Positions 23,790 to 36,065 of a stretch of 64,000 nucleotides of DNA are shown piece by piece. The notes beneath the pieces were generated by a model. It had not been told where the DNA came from, did not search any database, and worked only from the letters and a program-made list of their open reading frames with translations. The stretch's first letter is position 1. Every line of letters starts with the position of its first letter. This DNA is from Climacium dendroides. Its lineage: Eukaryota; Streptophyta; Bryopsida; Hypnales; Climaciaceae. Location of the stretch: NCBI GenBank assembly GCA_950106755.1, contig OX467086.1:27918001-27982000 (forward strand). The letters are read 5' to 3'. A program made the translations under genes and the position numbers.

Positions 23790-24960
23790 TGTTGCAGAGG
23801 ACGCACTACACTATACACGTAACATCTCTTTCACCCGCACTCAAACGAAAGAACAAGCCGAAAGAAAGTGAAACCTGCATCAGTGATTTTCCGTTAGCAT
23901 CCCAGGATTACAAAGTTGCAAAACCACCTCTTCCAAGAATCCCAGACTTGGGTTTCTAGGACTGTGCACGGGCTCTGCACAATTCTCAATCCGGTCGCCT
24001 CCTTCGATGGCAGATTTCTAGACCAATGCTACTCTGAGCATCGAGGCTCCTAGAGATCGGTTACTGACTGTTCGCGCTCAGCAACCTTGAATTCTATCAA
24101 ATGAAATCTTGACCCGCAACGAAAATAGCAATTAGCGCTTGCCTCAATCATCTGTACCCCTTGGACTTGCACCGTAAACCCTACAGTGCTCAATCGCCGA
24201 GCAACCTGAAATCAAACCTGCATCAACAATTGCACACCTCGCAGCTGTTACTCAACCGGGCTCTGAACAACAACGTACACATTACGATCCACCTACAGCA
24301 ACATAGCTCTCACTCTCCCAACTGCCCCCAAGGTAAGTCTTCTGTCAAACAGCTAGTTGTGCTCAAATACCACAATTTCAAATCTGAACAGCCCCAACCA
24401 GCCTGGAAATTAATTAATGCATCCAGTCGAGATAAAAAAACGTCATACTCCCTTGACAAAACAGTCGACTCACCCAAGCAGCAACAGACGCCACGGACGC
24501 CGCAACACCCGGCATAGAGTGAGAGAGAGAGAGCTTCAATTTGACATTAATCCGCTGTGAAGTGATCAATGAACAGAACGAAAGCCTTCGTCTTGGCTTC
24601 ACCAACCCCGTTAAGTTCAATTCCATAAGCTGTCAAGAACGCTTCATTTCCGCTGTTTAACCTCGACCCAAGGGAGGTACGAACGAGACTGGGAGAAGCT
24701 TCAGACAGGGGGTGAAGAGGAGCGCAAGCTCGACTGATTTGGTTGTGGACCTGCAAGTGAGGCAACCCAGCTTCGGCCGGAACAGGGAGGGTCGTCTGCA
24801 GGGCAAGGCGGTGATGTGAGCCCAAAAGGCCTGCAGGCGGAGAAGGGCGTGGTGGCTGCGGCGATCAATTAGTGCGGGGGAGAGAGAGCTGTTGACGGCC
24901 TTCATTATGTACTCCTGTACTCAACTACTAATTATAAATAATCAGGCTCGTTATAGCCGA
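23790..24960 (-). promoter_or_regulatory. 5' flank and probable leader of the DUF688-like gene
   Basis: GC-richer than the more distal DNA, with a GA-rich run at 24516-24533 and no coding frame with a known domain. Frames at 24161-24517 (plus) and 24547-24825 (minus) look incidental. The composition change near 24.95 kb suggests the transcribed and regulatory part ends about there. No exact start site can be given. Confidence 0.3.
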
Positions 24961-26611
24961 CTGGTCCAGTAGACCCCAGCGTTCAGTTCGCAGCTCCGCA
25001 CCAGGGCAACTGAAGCCATTCACTGCAGTGCATCCCCACATTCTGCTTGCAAAGCTTGGAGGCCATCAATGGTTGGACCCACCCTCCAATGACCAAGGCT
25101 CGTTACGTTGCCCTGGAATTGGGGAGGAAGGACTGACGGAGCCTGCTGGCTAACTTCACTTAACTTTTTAATTTTCCTATCGACCTAGCTCTCTATTTTC
25201 TTCATCACCGTATACAATTAGGGAGTTCGTTGTCGTGGTAATAACTGACTGATGACTTGATTATACACTTCTGTACGCGATTTCGTAAATACGAACGAGA
25301 TCTCCATGCACACCCGTCCGCGACGAATCCATGCAGCCTGTTTCAATTGCATTTGAAATTAAGGTAAGGTATGGTAAGTGGGCGTTCTGAATGAAAAATT
25401 AAAGTGCTGACAGACCGCTAAGTTCAGGTAGCGAACAGGCGGGGAAGATTTCTCTTTCAGGTAAACGTAACTGAGCTCACTCAGAGCAGGTTTTCTGAAT
25501 TTTCTTTCTTTTCTTTTTGCTTTTGGAAACAAATGAAACGAAATTTCATTGGCAAAGGAGGGGTTTTCTGATTTCATTTACGGTACTCGGGGCAGCGATG
25601 AAGCTGCTGAACGTGGTATTTGCCATTTCTATTATTTATTTATTTGCCTTGCCTAGCCCTAGTATGAGGATAAAAAGTGAACAATGGATTACTTTCATGC
25701 CAAAATACATAGGCCAAAAAATGGCCAATAAATCACTTTTCGGGTCATTGTAGAAACAAAGAGTACACCTATTTATCCAAAAATTGGAAAATTTTGGGAT
25801 GACTAGTTCAATGATAAGTCCTATCCTTTCAAGGCTAAAATTAAAATCTTGGTCCATGTAAAAATTGTTGTTTGCATGAAGCAAGCATGTCCATGAAATA
25901 AATTGTGCATTATTTACATCACTAATACAAAGCATGTCTCAGGCACCAAGCTACAATAGGAGAGCTTGATTCCACAAGCCTACATGGGCACAAAATATAG
26001 TGTCCTCTTCAACATGTTGAACCAAACTCTCTTTTTTAGTTTACTTATTGTTCCTTTACAAAGCCATTTAATGATATCTTTGCAATGACAATTTAATAAA
26101 AATAATCATTTGTAGGGAGATTGTGTGTCACTTTACTAACTTTTCACTGCCCTAATCTTATGTGTAATTTGGCAATGAGTGGCCACAGAATTATGTGGTG
26201 AAACATGTTTTATTTCTCAAGAAGGGGCAAGTCAAGTAGCTAAAAAAAATGTTTATTCACATGCCTTTGTAAATGAAGAGATAGTTCATCTTCCAAAATT
26301 TGTCAAATAAAATGTGTGTGTCCCACAACTTACATTTTGAAAAAAGAAAAGAGCTCAAAATTAAAAAGGATTTTTTACATAGGTGTCAGACCTATCACTA
26401 TTTAGAAATGAATGATTAAATTAAACATAACTGTGTAAACACTGATCCAAATTCTATGAAATTTTAGCTTGCATTCAAGATACTTCTTGTAAGCATCTAC
26501 ATGAAAATTTCGAACCATATAGGATCAAAAAATTAGCATTGCAACAATTGCTTATCCAATATTGTTGAAAATCCAAAATAGGCTTCTTTGTCTTTTAAGG
26601 GGTAATTGTGT
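24961..26611. other. Intergenic DNA with one LINE-tail fragment
   Basis: GC-richer to about 25.6 kb, AT-rich afterwards. A short copy of the LINE tail described at 39708 lies at about 25497-25560 (T-rich run, then AAACAAATGAAACGAAATTT). No gene recognised; the minus frame 25636-25935 has no domain. Confidence 0.35.
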
Positions 26612-26836
26612 TTAATCCTTAAATGACGAACCAGTCGCCATAAAAATCATATGTTTGGATATTGTGTGAATCATTGGTTCAAAAAATGCAAAAGCACTCA
26701 TTGGAAGACAAACTATTGAAGAAGACCTTTTCTTTTCACACAAAATTTGGAGGATGAATAGTTGCACTTTTGTCCTACATGGAGAGATTCTTTGTCATTC
26801 ATTAGCTAAAAAACATCCTCCATGTCATTTATGGGT
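26612..26836 (+). mobile_element. Short TTAA-type MITE, family Q copy 1
   Basis: The left end TTAATCCTTAAATGACG and the right end CATTTATGGGTAA form inverted termini. The interior (ATTGTGTGAATCATTGGTTC, TTTTCACACAAAATTTGGA, TTTGTCATTCATTAGC) matches 45797-46001 in the same order and 37354-37580 in reverse. About 220 bp, no coding capacity. The right TTAA is mutated in this copy. The terminal TAAATG core resembles the P family ends. Confidence 0.55.
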
Positions 26837-28019
26837 AAGTTGGTTTTCAGTTTTCGGTACCCATTTTGCCTCACAATAAATCCTTGGTTTCTTGTGCGGA
26901 GCTTTGGGAGTACCACGAATTTATTTTTGAGACAAAGGGACTGTTTTTTTTTTCAGATATTTTTGTGGTCCTCTATTTTGCTTCTAGTGGGATCACTCAA
27001 ATTTGTCTAGAGTAATAAATCTCAAAGAGTCCAGATGCCCGAGTGGCTTTGGCTTGGTTCTACCTTATGCTCCAGACCCCCTCAAGTGCCTTTTACCTGC
27101 ATTAATTCAACGATCCCAAATCCCAACTGAATGTGAACTGAAGTTATTCCTTTGAGAGGAATACTTGATACAATAAGATGTACACAAAGTAAATTACTAT
27201 TTGCAGGACTATGATGTGGGTGCTTGGTTGTACCTTGGGAGCACATTATTCCAGCATCAAATGAAGCATACTTTACGTGTTTTTAATTCAAATGGTGAGG
27301 GTACAAAAAAAATTGATGGATTTCAAATGTCATAGATTTCAAATCTCATGGATTTTTACAATGAATGAATGGATGCCATGAGTTTCTTTAATAAATATGT
27401 GTTTATCTTGTAAGGATGGTGCAAGCCAAGAAATGATCCATGGATGACTTTTCAAATTAGTGTGGAGATGAGGAATGCACCCATTGGTTCAAGAATCATA
27501 TCCTTTTTTAGAAGGTATCTTGGTGATAGGACTTGTTCTTGCAAGATTAATTTCTTAACCTTGAAAAGACGGACCTATCACCAAGGTACTTTGCCAAACA
27601 TGATATGGAGTACGATTTTTGGATCAATAGTTAGCTATGATTTGTAAGAAAATTTCATTTCAAAATTTGCCATGTCCCAAAGTCAGTTTTGTGGGCCATG
27701 TATGATTCCTTTTAAGGTTTAGATATTTTGTGTACAAAGATTAGAGTTCATGACACACATGATTGATGGAACCAATCGAATCCAATCTTATCTTCCCCGG
27801 CTCATGAATGAAAATACTGTAAAGTAGCGTCATCATTTCGTGCCCACCGGCCCACTTCAAGCAAACGCAATCCAACACTCTGGGAGCGTAGGGACTGCTC
27901 GAGGATGTACGGTTCTCCATGTCTAGAAATACCTCCCACGGTACTGTACTCGTGCCTGGGTTGTCGCGATGTCAACCCTGAACAGGCAACTTGTGTCGAA
28001 CTGGAAAGGGATGACAGAA
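26837..28019. other. No recognisable gene
   Basis: AT-rich. A short imperfect hairpin lies at about 27516-27595 (TTGGTGATAGG and CCTATCACCAAGG separated by about 45 bases). Frames at 26822-27010 and 27444-27647 have no domain. Confidence 0.35.
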
Positions 28020-28740
28020 GGGAAGGGAAGGGAGGGAGAACGAACGGAAGGGGAGGGACTGAAGGAAACGGAAGGGATTGATGGACACTCAGTCCCTTAA
28101 TTGCTCCGCCTTCTTTTTCACTTTCCTGTCATTGCGATGAAATTGCATATCATGTTCTGCACTGCTTCAAGGGAAGGAATTTCTTCTCTTTAAATAAAAC
28201 AAATTCAATATGTTCCGGAATAAGAAAAAAGAACAGAGAAAAAGCCGGATCAAGCTGGAACAGGGAGGTTGCCTGGGCCGGGAATGATGACTCGACGAGG
28301 CATTCACTTAAAGGTGGGAACGGTGGATCGGAGACGGTCCACAGTGCAGTCCCAAGTGGAGTGGGGGCAGCGCCCAAGGAGGTGCTGAATTGGGATTGCT
28401 ATTCCGCGTGAGCTTGTTCTGTCTGTCGTCTGCGTTCGGGAGCCCCAATGTCCCATCTGTGTGGACGAAGAAGAGCATCCCAGGGACGGATTGCCGCGCT
28501 GGTCCCAAGTTACTTTCTCTCTCTTGACGAGGTACTTGGACTGGACAACTCAAGTGTGTGCAAGTGCCTCACCCTCAGTGACCACACTCGAAACGCGAGT
28601 GTGTTGCAAAAGCTGTGGGAAGGCGGCTGGATGCCGCTGGATGCCATTGTGAAGGAAGAAGCACCTAAATGTGACACTTTATTCAAGATTTGTAGATCTG
28701 GTGGAGGGTAGGGATAGCATAAAATGATGTGCACTTGTTA
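28020..28740. other. Purine-rich tract and GC-richer island, no gene identified
   Basis: A GGGAAGGGA-rich purine tract (28020-28080) leads into a GC-richer patch. An ATG-started 87-codon frame at 28448-28711 is the best candidate but has no recognised domain and overlaps opposite-strand frames. It may be a promoter-like island or a gene fragment. Confidence 0.25.
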
Positions 28741-29804
28741 GGAAATGGTTTACGAAACCAACAAAATTTGCTTTGTATTTTTTTAAGCTTGTATGAGTAT
28801 AATACAAATTTGTAAAAACAAGTGCGTAGGTGCACCTATTGTGGACAATAGACTACCATAAAAGTGAACATAGAAACACCCAAAAGCAACAAACTTTAAA
28901 CTTGTATCACAGTCATATTATTGGCCAATGCAAAATTTGGACTCATCACTATGACATATTGATAGAAACTCACCTGTCAGCATTGAGTTCACTTGTGCTT
29001 TAGTTTAGGGCTTATTCTAAGTGTCCATAAACAACTCTTGTTACATTTTGGGGCATGTACCTTAAGGCTTCCATATGGAGTCAAGGCCAGTGAAGCACAT
29101 TGATCAACAGTGAAATGGGGACTCAAAAAATGACTTCCATTCCATTGTTGATTAGTGGGCTTCACTAGTCCTAACTCCATATGGTAGTTGGCCTTGAAAT
29201 GTCTTCAAAGGCGGACATTTGTCATAGTTTGTACCTTGTTCACTTGCAAAATCAACAAAATACTACAATAGTTGATAAAAGAGTCTTTTGGCACCAAACA
29301 AAGTGTACAATGGGAGTGCTTGCTTAATTCCACAAGCTCGTATGGCACCAATCTAGTGCCCTTATAGTCTTGTGGAACCAAGCTCTCTTCATGTAATTTG
29401 ATGTTTTAAGACCTCCTTTTTATAGTGGGAGATCCCATTCCTAGAAATTAGGTGTGTAACTTGGAGGCATAGCAATGGGTATAAAAGAATTTTAAAAATT
29501 GTGTGGAGATGTGAATTTGAACCCTAAAACAAAGTTTCTAATGAATTAGGTTGCATGAGGTACTAAGGTAGTTTTAGATCTTAGGTCGACAACCATCCAT
29601 GGTGAGGCAGAGTGGGGATGCTCTCAATGTTTTCTTCTGATTGTGTTCATCTAGTGGTGCACAACTTTGTAAATTAATTTCACCATGCCAAATAAATGTA
29701 AATTTGCCCTTGTTTTGTGATTGATTGATTTCTTAATGTTTAGACGTTTGGAGCAATTCAAACCTTTGGAGCCCAAACATGAATTCAAAATTTGATCATA
29801 TGAT
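28741..29804. other. No recognisable gene
   Basis: AT-rich with no domain-bearing frame, tandem array or terminal repeat noticed. Confidence 0.4.
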
Positions 29805-29861
29805 GGTAAATAATAAGTGATAAATAATAAGTGATAAATAATAAGTGGTAAATAATAAGTT
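29805..29861. repeat. Minisatellite, unit of 13-14 bp, four copies
   Basis: Four near-identical tandem copies of GATAAATAATAAGT-like units, with GGTAAATAATAAGT as variant first and last members. Confidence 0.8.
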
Positions 29862-31490
29862 CCTGCATTTTGCACACACCCCAAGGTGAGAAAATTTGGA
29901 GAAGTGCACCCCTGGTCCACAGACACTACGTATGATTATCGAAATTTCTTTTTCGGCAATACAAGCCATCAACTAGGCCCAGCAATCGGCAGTGCCCAGC
30001 TAACCAAATACACTATCATTCATTGGCCCTTGCTGTAGCTAGGTTGTATCACCTGAAAAAGAGGGTAACTCAGGCATCCTGAGCACTACTAAAGAACTAA
30101 AAAAAAGAATCTGCGCAGAGGCTCTCGATGAAGCGCCGCGGCTGCCGGTTCCCCGACTTCCTCGATCGATCACTGCCTCCCGAGATTGGTCACGACTCTA
30201 CTCTTCTTCCGCCAGCACCGCAGTGCCCATCCAGACCTGCGAAGCTCAATGCAATGAAGACTCCACTAGTCCACTTGAGTCATAATATAAAAAAAGAAAA
30301 CGTACTGTACAGCAAGACTTTCGTTTCTGCTCTGCATGCACAAATTTGAACGTCTGATGTATTTTCATCGATCTTTGGCACCACACCCCGTCCCTGGCAT
30401 GGCTTAACTTAGCTTGCATTTTGATTTATGAGGCCTTCGCAAAGTCAAGCTTACGCCTAATTCCCTGGACTTCTTTTTATCTTTTCTTCTTGTTCCGCGT
30501 TGCCTCCAGGACGATGAGGCATTACTGTAAGCATATTTTCACCTGACACTCCTGAAGCTTTCATAAATTTCGTTACTGCTACCCTGTCCTCCTTCGACTT
30601 ACTTGTATCTCTCACATTACACAGGCCTCCATGCCCGCTTTCCCTCTGTGTATTAATATTAACCCATGTTCCAAAGTGCAAGCCTTTAATGAAAGCGGTA
30701 ACGCAAGTCGGTCTTCCACGTGGTTTGGAAACGGTGGACCCTGAATTTCATATATATACTTAGCCTGTTCCCGGCTGGAAATATTCTCTTTTCCAAAGAG
30801 AAAACGACATCGAATGACCGTGTTAATAACTGTCAACGTAACACGGCGCATGCCCAGTCATTTTCTTTTCCCTCATATTAATCCCACGACTCCATTTTAT
30901 AATCAAATAAATCAGACTATATATGTATATCAAACGAAATATGTCCAGGTCAATATAATTAATGGTCCTGGGAAGTGCAAGTAGCATATAAATATCTCGA
31001 ATGATCCGTAAGTCTGGGCTCTGGAGGACTTTACTGAACTCCAGAGTTACCGCCTTACCGCCTTACCGGGCGTGGTGTGGTCCGTGTGGCGCGAGTGTGG
31101 AGCTGGAAGATCCTTGTGCAGGCGGATATATGGAAGGTTTCCATTGATTTCTCGCATGCCCCGAGCTGGCCTGCTGGGGCTCACGCTCTTGATTATGAAC
31201 TTAGGTTAACGAACATCGTTGGAGATCAGAGTCCTTCGTCTTCCTCACGTGCAGCCTCCCACGTCTGAGACGCACCATGCAAGTGAGTGGCGCACTACCT
31301 TACCTTGGGGTGCACCTCGATCAGCTTACCTTCACTGCAATCCCCAGCTCAGAGATATTTCACAGAGTCTGCTCCCCATGCCACCCCCACGTCATAAGTA
31401 AGCTTAACTTACTTCAGGGCTCAGGCCAGGCCAGGCCGGACTGCAAGCAAAGCAAAGCAGGCCGTGTGATACGTGTAGTCAACTACGTAA
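29862..31490. other. GC-richer island, no gene identified
   Basis: Base composition from about 30.0 to 31.45 kb resembles the neighbourhood of the window's genes. Several short frames exist (30128-30349 and 31077-31268 plus, 30457-30681 minus) but none shows a domain. TATA-like text occurs near 30750 (ATATATATAC) and 30990 (CATATAAATATC). It could be a promoter-like region or a non-coding or decayed gene. Confidence 0.25.
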
Positions 31491-31550
31491 CTTTTTTTTC
31501 TTTTTGGGGCATAAATGAAACAGAATTTCACAACGTGAGGCAGGAGGTTC
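31491..31550 (-). mobile_element. LINE-tail fragment
   Basis: A T-rich run (31492-31505) is followed by ATAAATGAAACAGAATTTCA. Read on the minus strand this is the family's 3' tail (AATGAAATTTCATTTGTTTY then poly-A). The copy is very short. Confidence 0.35.
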
Positions 31551-31705
31551 ATAAATTGTCCATTTAAGAGCTGAAATTAGATTTTGAGGAGGTAGCTTCT
31601 TGAAATATTTTTCAGAAAACTTTCCTTTAAAGAGAAATGGAATTGGCATCTAACACAAGTCGTTTCATATTTTTTGGAGTTTTGTGGAATCAATCATTAA
31701 ATTCT

Positions 31706-31854
31706 GAAGTTGAAATGGCATATAGCTCTAAAATTGCCCACCTCCTCAAATGTACACTATTTGAGAATTAATCAAGGCTAAAAAGCAACATGTACAAATA
31801 GTGTACATTTGAGGAGGTGGGCAATTTTAGAGCCTATGCACTTTTAGAACTTCC
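31706..31854. repeat. Long perfect inverted repeat (hairpin)
   Basis: Arms at 31726-31763 and 31795-31832 are perfectly complementary over 38 bases (left arm starts CTCTAAAATTGCCCACCTCC), with a 31-base loop. Outside the perfect stem the pairing continues imperfectly (GAAGTT...GCATA on the left against the reverse complement of TATGC...AACTTC on the right), so the structure spans about 150 bp. There is no coding potential. It could be a young foldback MITE or a small-RNA precursor. Confidence 0.8.
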
Positions 31855-31910
31855 TACCTTAACATTCTTCATTTTGTTTAGTGTGGTCCACACTAAATAG
31901 ATATCATTAT

Positions 31911-32010
31911 GGAGAGAGAGAGCAAATGAAGCGGAATTTCATTGCAGGGGTAAAATACAAGATTGCTAGCCACAAGTGGCTTGGCTAGAAAACAAAGAAC
32001 CAAGGACCAC
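31911..32010 (-). mobile_element. LINE-tail fragment with palindromic block
   Basis: GCAAATGAAGCGGAATTTCA is followed by a palindromic GCCACAAGTGGCTTGGC block (31969-31985), as in the copies at 34715 and 39708. On the minus strand this is a 5'-truncated 3' tail. The terminal run here is GAGAGAGAG on the plus strand rather than pure T. Confidence 0.45.
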
Positions 32011-33772
32011 TACAATATTTGAGATAATTTCATTTAGTGTTGCTTTTATGATTTAAGGAACCCACACTATTCAATGCTTGAGTTTTTATTTTATTTTTTT
32101 CCCTTTGACTAGTGTCACAATTATTTATATAGTGTAGGCTTGGGAAATGCTTGGCAACCTTTGGACTTGACTCAAAGTGAATTGGCTATAGTAATTGATG
32201 ATAAAAGTTGGGGTGAATTACAATCTATTTATAATTGACGATAACAATTAAGATGAAGTATAATCTATCAAAATTGATGATAAAAGTTCTATTTAGTGTG
32301 GCTCCATGTTTGGAAGAGTGACATTCTTTGAGAAATAACACTAAATAAAATGAAGCTAGAGTTTAGTCATCAATTCATTGATTCTCTTGTTATGAGATTA
32401 GAATTTTTTATGTTAAGTTGGATAGGATTATAGGCCAATTGTGGGGATAAAATGATAAATGGCTATAGAAAATATTTCCATCTTGCCCAAGGTACCCAAA
32501 ATTTTAAGGTCTCCCCTTTTCAAGAGACTTTGCATTGACATAAACTAGACTATATGTGACTATATGATTATGTGATGAAGTTTAAATGGGACCTTACTTG
32601 AAATGCAAGATACTATGCACTACGATGATAGGGCCTCTTATAGAAGAGTTCCTTTTTTTCCTTACAAACATTCCATTTTCAAATACAATCTTATCAAATT
32701 CTTAATACAATTCTTACTCCATTTCATTTACATTCAATTTTATTTAAGAATACCAAATATCAATTTTAAAGATTAATAAGAATGTTAATTTTTGTGATGA
32801 ATTTTCAAAATATGATTGTGGATACATGGAGGAAACATCTATATGTGCATCTTTCCTTCTTGAGAATTTAATCTCTAAAAAGTTTCAAAATTCACACTAT
32901 ATAGAGTTTAATGTCAATGTATTGCCTATACCCAAATTTTTCAAGATACGCATCCATGTATTATATTCAACTTAGATACAAAACTTGTCAAATTTGTGAA
33001 GGTCTTTAGTATAGAAGTTCTCAATATTCTAGATAAAATCATTATAGTGTAGTCTACACTATTAAAAAAATTCCATGTCAATGAAGTTTTTACAAGAAAT
33101 CCACTATTATTTGTTTATGCTTATCACTCATTATTTTTTATTTTTTCTATAAATTTTAATTATAAATAAGTATTTTTTTATAAAACTAACATTTTAATTC
33201 ATTTTTGAAAATCTTACAAAATTCTTTTAAAGTTTACTTACATTTGTTTGATCAAATTTGGTACAACAAAATATGAAAAACAATCGCATCTCTTTGCAAT
33301 ACTATCTTTTGATTGCGTCAAACAAATTAAAATGTTGTATTTTGACCAAGATTTTGACTATTATAACTATTTGGATCACTTTCAATTTTTTCCTCTTTGT
33401 TTCAAATCAAGGCAAGGCTACGTATTGGTAGGCCATTATAAAAAGATGCCTCTAGCATGCCCAAGACAACAACCTTTAGGGGATTTGAACAAGACCCCAA
33501 AAGAACTTTCATAGCTCAATAATAGGAATCATTTTCAAACCCTCGTTTGGACAATTTTTGGTGTTGTTACCTTTGAACTTCCTACTCTTGAATCAAGGAA
33601 TGTCCAAAAGTGAAGTAAGCTTACTTCATCCATAAGAGGTCTCACATTAAATGTTGTATGTGGATCATAATGCCTTCCCATCCAACCAAGGAAAAATTAA
33701 CACATCCACATTGACTAGTTATCTTGTATTGTAGTTACCATTTTTTTTAAATTAATTTTTCTTGAAACATAA
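32011..33772. other. AT-rich intergenic DNA, no gene seen
   Basis: Very AT-rich with many short runs of A and T. No domain-bearing frame; 33248-33514 is an incidental ORF. Confidence 0.45.
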
Positions 33773-34189
33773 TGAAGGTAGAAGAATCAATTGTCAACCA
33801 CACCCAATATCCAACTTGTAGGGTGCACTATTTCCAACCTTAGGCTAAAACTCAAGCTTAGAATTGATATTTTTTGACCTTTTCAAGGTTGGGGCTAATA
33901 AGGTCATGATACATGTCCCAAAGTAATGAATAAGGAAGTAGGAAGTAGTGAGTGAGAAAGTAGTTCTTGAATGATTGGAATTGAAAGACTCTAAACATTA
34001 GCTATTGGACAAGTACACTTTTAGGCTCCCAAAATTCACAGTAATTTAAATTTTAGGAAGAAAATTTTGAAAATTTTGCTATCCACATATTTCCTACCTT
34101 CCCGCATAGGAAAGATTTCCACCACTACATACTCCTCACCATTTACTCCAAAATCGCTTAAATGATTGACTACCACTGCTTCTACCTTA
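33773..34189 (-). mobile_element. MITE-like element, family M2, copy 2 (about 417 bp)
   Basis: Ends TGAAGGTAGAAG and GCTTCTACCTTA are inverted repeats. The interior is an uninterrupted inverted copy of 8935-9307: GTCAACCACACCC near 33800, AAGTAGTTCTTGAA near 33958, GGCTCCCAAAATTCA near 34022, CATATTTCCTACC near 34086. No coding capacity. Confidence 0.6.
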
Positions 34190-34714
34190 CCACTTGCAAA
34201 TTAGTTGCATGAAGGTTTCATGTTATTGCCCCCCCAAAGATGATATCTTAGAGCATCTACAATGAATCCAATATCCAAGGCAATATCGACATTGTGCCGG
34301 GTACGGACTTATTTTTAATTAAAATCATGCTCCAATGGAACCATTATTGGGAACTCTAATTCTACAACCTCGGTATGTGATGATCCAAGACCGGCTAATT
34401 TTGAAAATGTAAAGTGTTTGTGAGTTGGCATGTGTAGAAATAATCATCATTCTCAATGCTTTTTAAGCATTGGTAGGTGTGCTAATTAATTCAACCTTCC
34501 CTTGTTTTTATGAAAAATCTTATTTTAATATAGATTCTTTTTCTTTTCTTTCTTATAATAATACCAAAAAAATCCATTTGAATTTGCCGTTGCAGGGGTT
34601 GTATGCCGAGTACGCGTTGCAGATGCCCTTTTCTAAGATGCTTCTCTTTTGAATTTGCTGACACTTTCTTGGTTCAGTCCCACATGATTCCAATAATCTT
34701 ATTGATTCATGTTG
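34190..34714. other. No recognisable gene
   Basis: No repeat match or domain was found. A 60-codon frame at 34470-34652 is not convincing. Confidence 0.35.
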
Positions 34715-34850
34715 TTTTTTGAAACAAATGGAAGGGGGATTTCATTGCAAGGGCAAAGTACAGTACAAAGTCACCAGCCACTGGTGGCCAGGGGGACAGA
34801 AAATAATACAACCACAACACGAATCACGAAGACAGACCCGACCTTGCTGA
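34715..34850 (-). mobile_element. 5'-truncated LINE tail
   Basis: TTTTTT (34715-34720), then GAAACAAATGGAAGGGGGAT, then TTCATTGCAAGGGCAAAGTA and a palindromic CCAGCCACTGGTGGCCAGG block (34774-34792). Reverse-complemented, this reads as a LINE 3' end closing in poly-A. The upstream limit is approximate. Confidence 0.5.
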
Positions 34851-34944
34851 ATTTTCAATCTAAGAAAACTGTCATTTGTGTTTAAGAAAATTAAGAAAAC
34901 TGCTGTTCAATTTGAACTCACTGGCCTCCATCATTCAGTACTAG

Positions 34945-35220
34945 TAAGGTGGGTACACCTAAAACCGCCACTAATTGCTACTGAGCCTATTTCCTAATAT
35001 TGGATTGGTAAAAATTTCATACGTTCTTGTTGGCAAGTGAAAGGAGGTTCCAACGCACCAGAGAACGTGGCAACTGGATACTGTATGCAAAAGTTAGTAA
35101 GGAACAAAGTTTGGTTCTGAAAATGTTTCTTCCACATAGGTACAGAACTGATTTTGGAGATGTACATATGGTGTAGATGGCGGCTTAAGGTCAGTGGCAC
35201 ATTTGGGTGTACCTACCTTA
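34945..35220 (+). mobile_element. MITE-like element, family M1, copy 2 (276 bp)
   Basis: Termini TAAGGTGGGTACACC and GGTGTACCTACCTTA are inverted repeats of about 15 bases with one mismatch. The interior matches 3645-3939: GTTGGCAAGTGAAAGGAGGT near 35030, CTTCCACATAGGTAC near 35128, TTTTGGAGATGTAC near 35152. No coding frame. Confidence 0.65.
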
Positions 35221-35285
35221 TACTTAGTGTTAATTAATGTGGTGGAAAATGACAATTTTCTTGCAAAAGAATTATCCTTGAACAC

Positions 35286-36065
35286 TAAGGTAGAAGCACC
35301 AATTTTCAACCACACCCAGTACCCAACCTGTAGGGTGCGCTATTCCAACCTTAGACTGAAACTTAAGCTTAAAATGTGTTTTTTTTGTCCTTTTTAAAAT
35401 TGGGATTAGAGAAAGTAATCCCTTTATGACCACCACCCCATTTTTAACGTGTAGGCTATTGTATTTCTGGTTGCATATCCATGTTTAACTACTAAGGTAT
35501 GATGAATTGTGAACCGTTGATTTTTGATCGATTTTCTAACCAGCCTACAGTTGGAATTAGACACACCTACATAACAAGAATAGGGTTTTCAAAGAATCTT
35601 GACAAAAAAAAATTCATAGCAATTTTGTTCTTGGGCCAAAAAATACCCAAAAAAATTCAATTTTGTTTGAAGTCTATTTCCTTACCTAGGAAAAATATTT
35701 CCCCCGTCAAACCCAACAGGCAACTATGTTGAATACCTTAAGTGGTTGGAAATGGGCAATAAGCTTCTAATAAGGTCATGACACATGTTTCAAAGTAGTG
35801 AGCAAGGAAGTAGAAAGTAATGAGCAAGAAAATAGTTCTTGCATGATCCGAATTAGAATACTCTAAACATTGACTATCATGGGTCAATAGTACTTTTTGG
35901 CTCCTAAAATTCATACTAACTTCAATTTCAAGTATAAAATTTTGAAAAATTAGGCATCCCCATACTTCCTATGTTTCCTACATGGAAAAGCTTTTCACAA
36001 TCTCATACTCCTCACCATCTATTCCAAAATTGCTTAAATGATCCACTATTAATGCTTCTACCTTA
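35286..36065 (-). mobile_element. MITE-like element, family M2, copy 3, with a nested insertion
   Basis: Termini TAAGGTAGAAGCA and TGCTTCTACCTTA are perfect 13-base inverted repeats. The outer parts are an inverted copy of the 8935-9307 element. About 355 bp (roughly 35407-35762) in the middle has no counterpart in copies 1 and 2 and is probably an inserted sequence of unknown class. The element starts only 65 bases after M1 copy 2. Confidence 0.6.

Noticed and set aside
24516..24533. GA-rich run as a miR156-like precursor
   Set aside because: Simple GAGAGA repeat with no complementary arm nearby.
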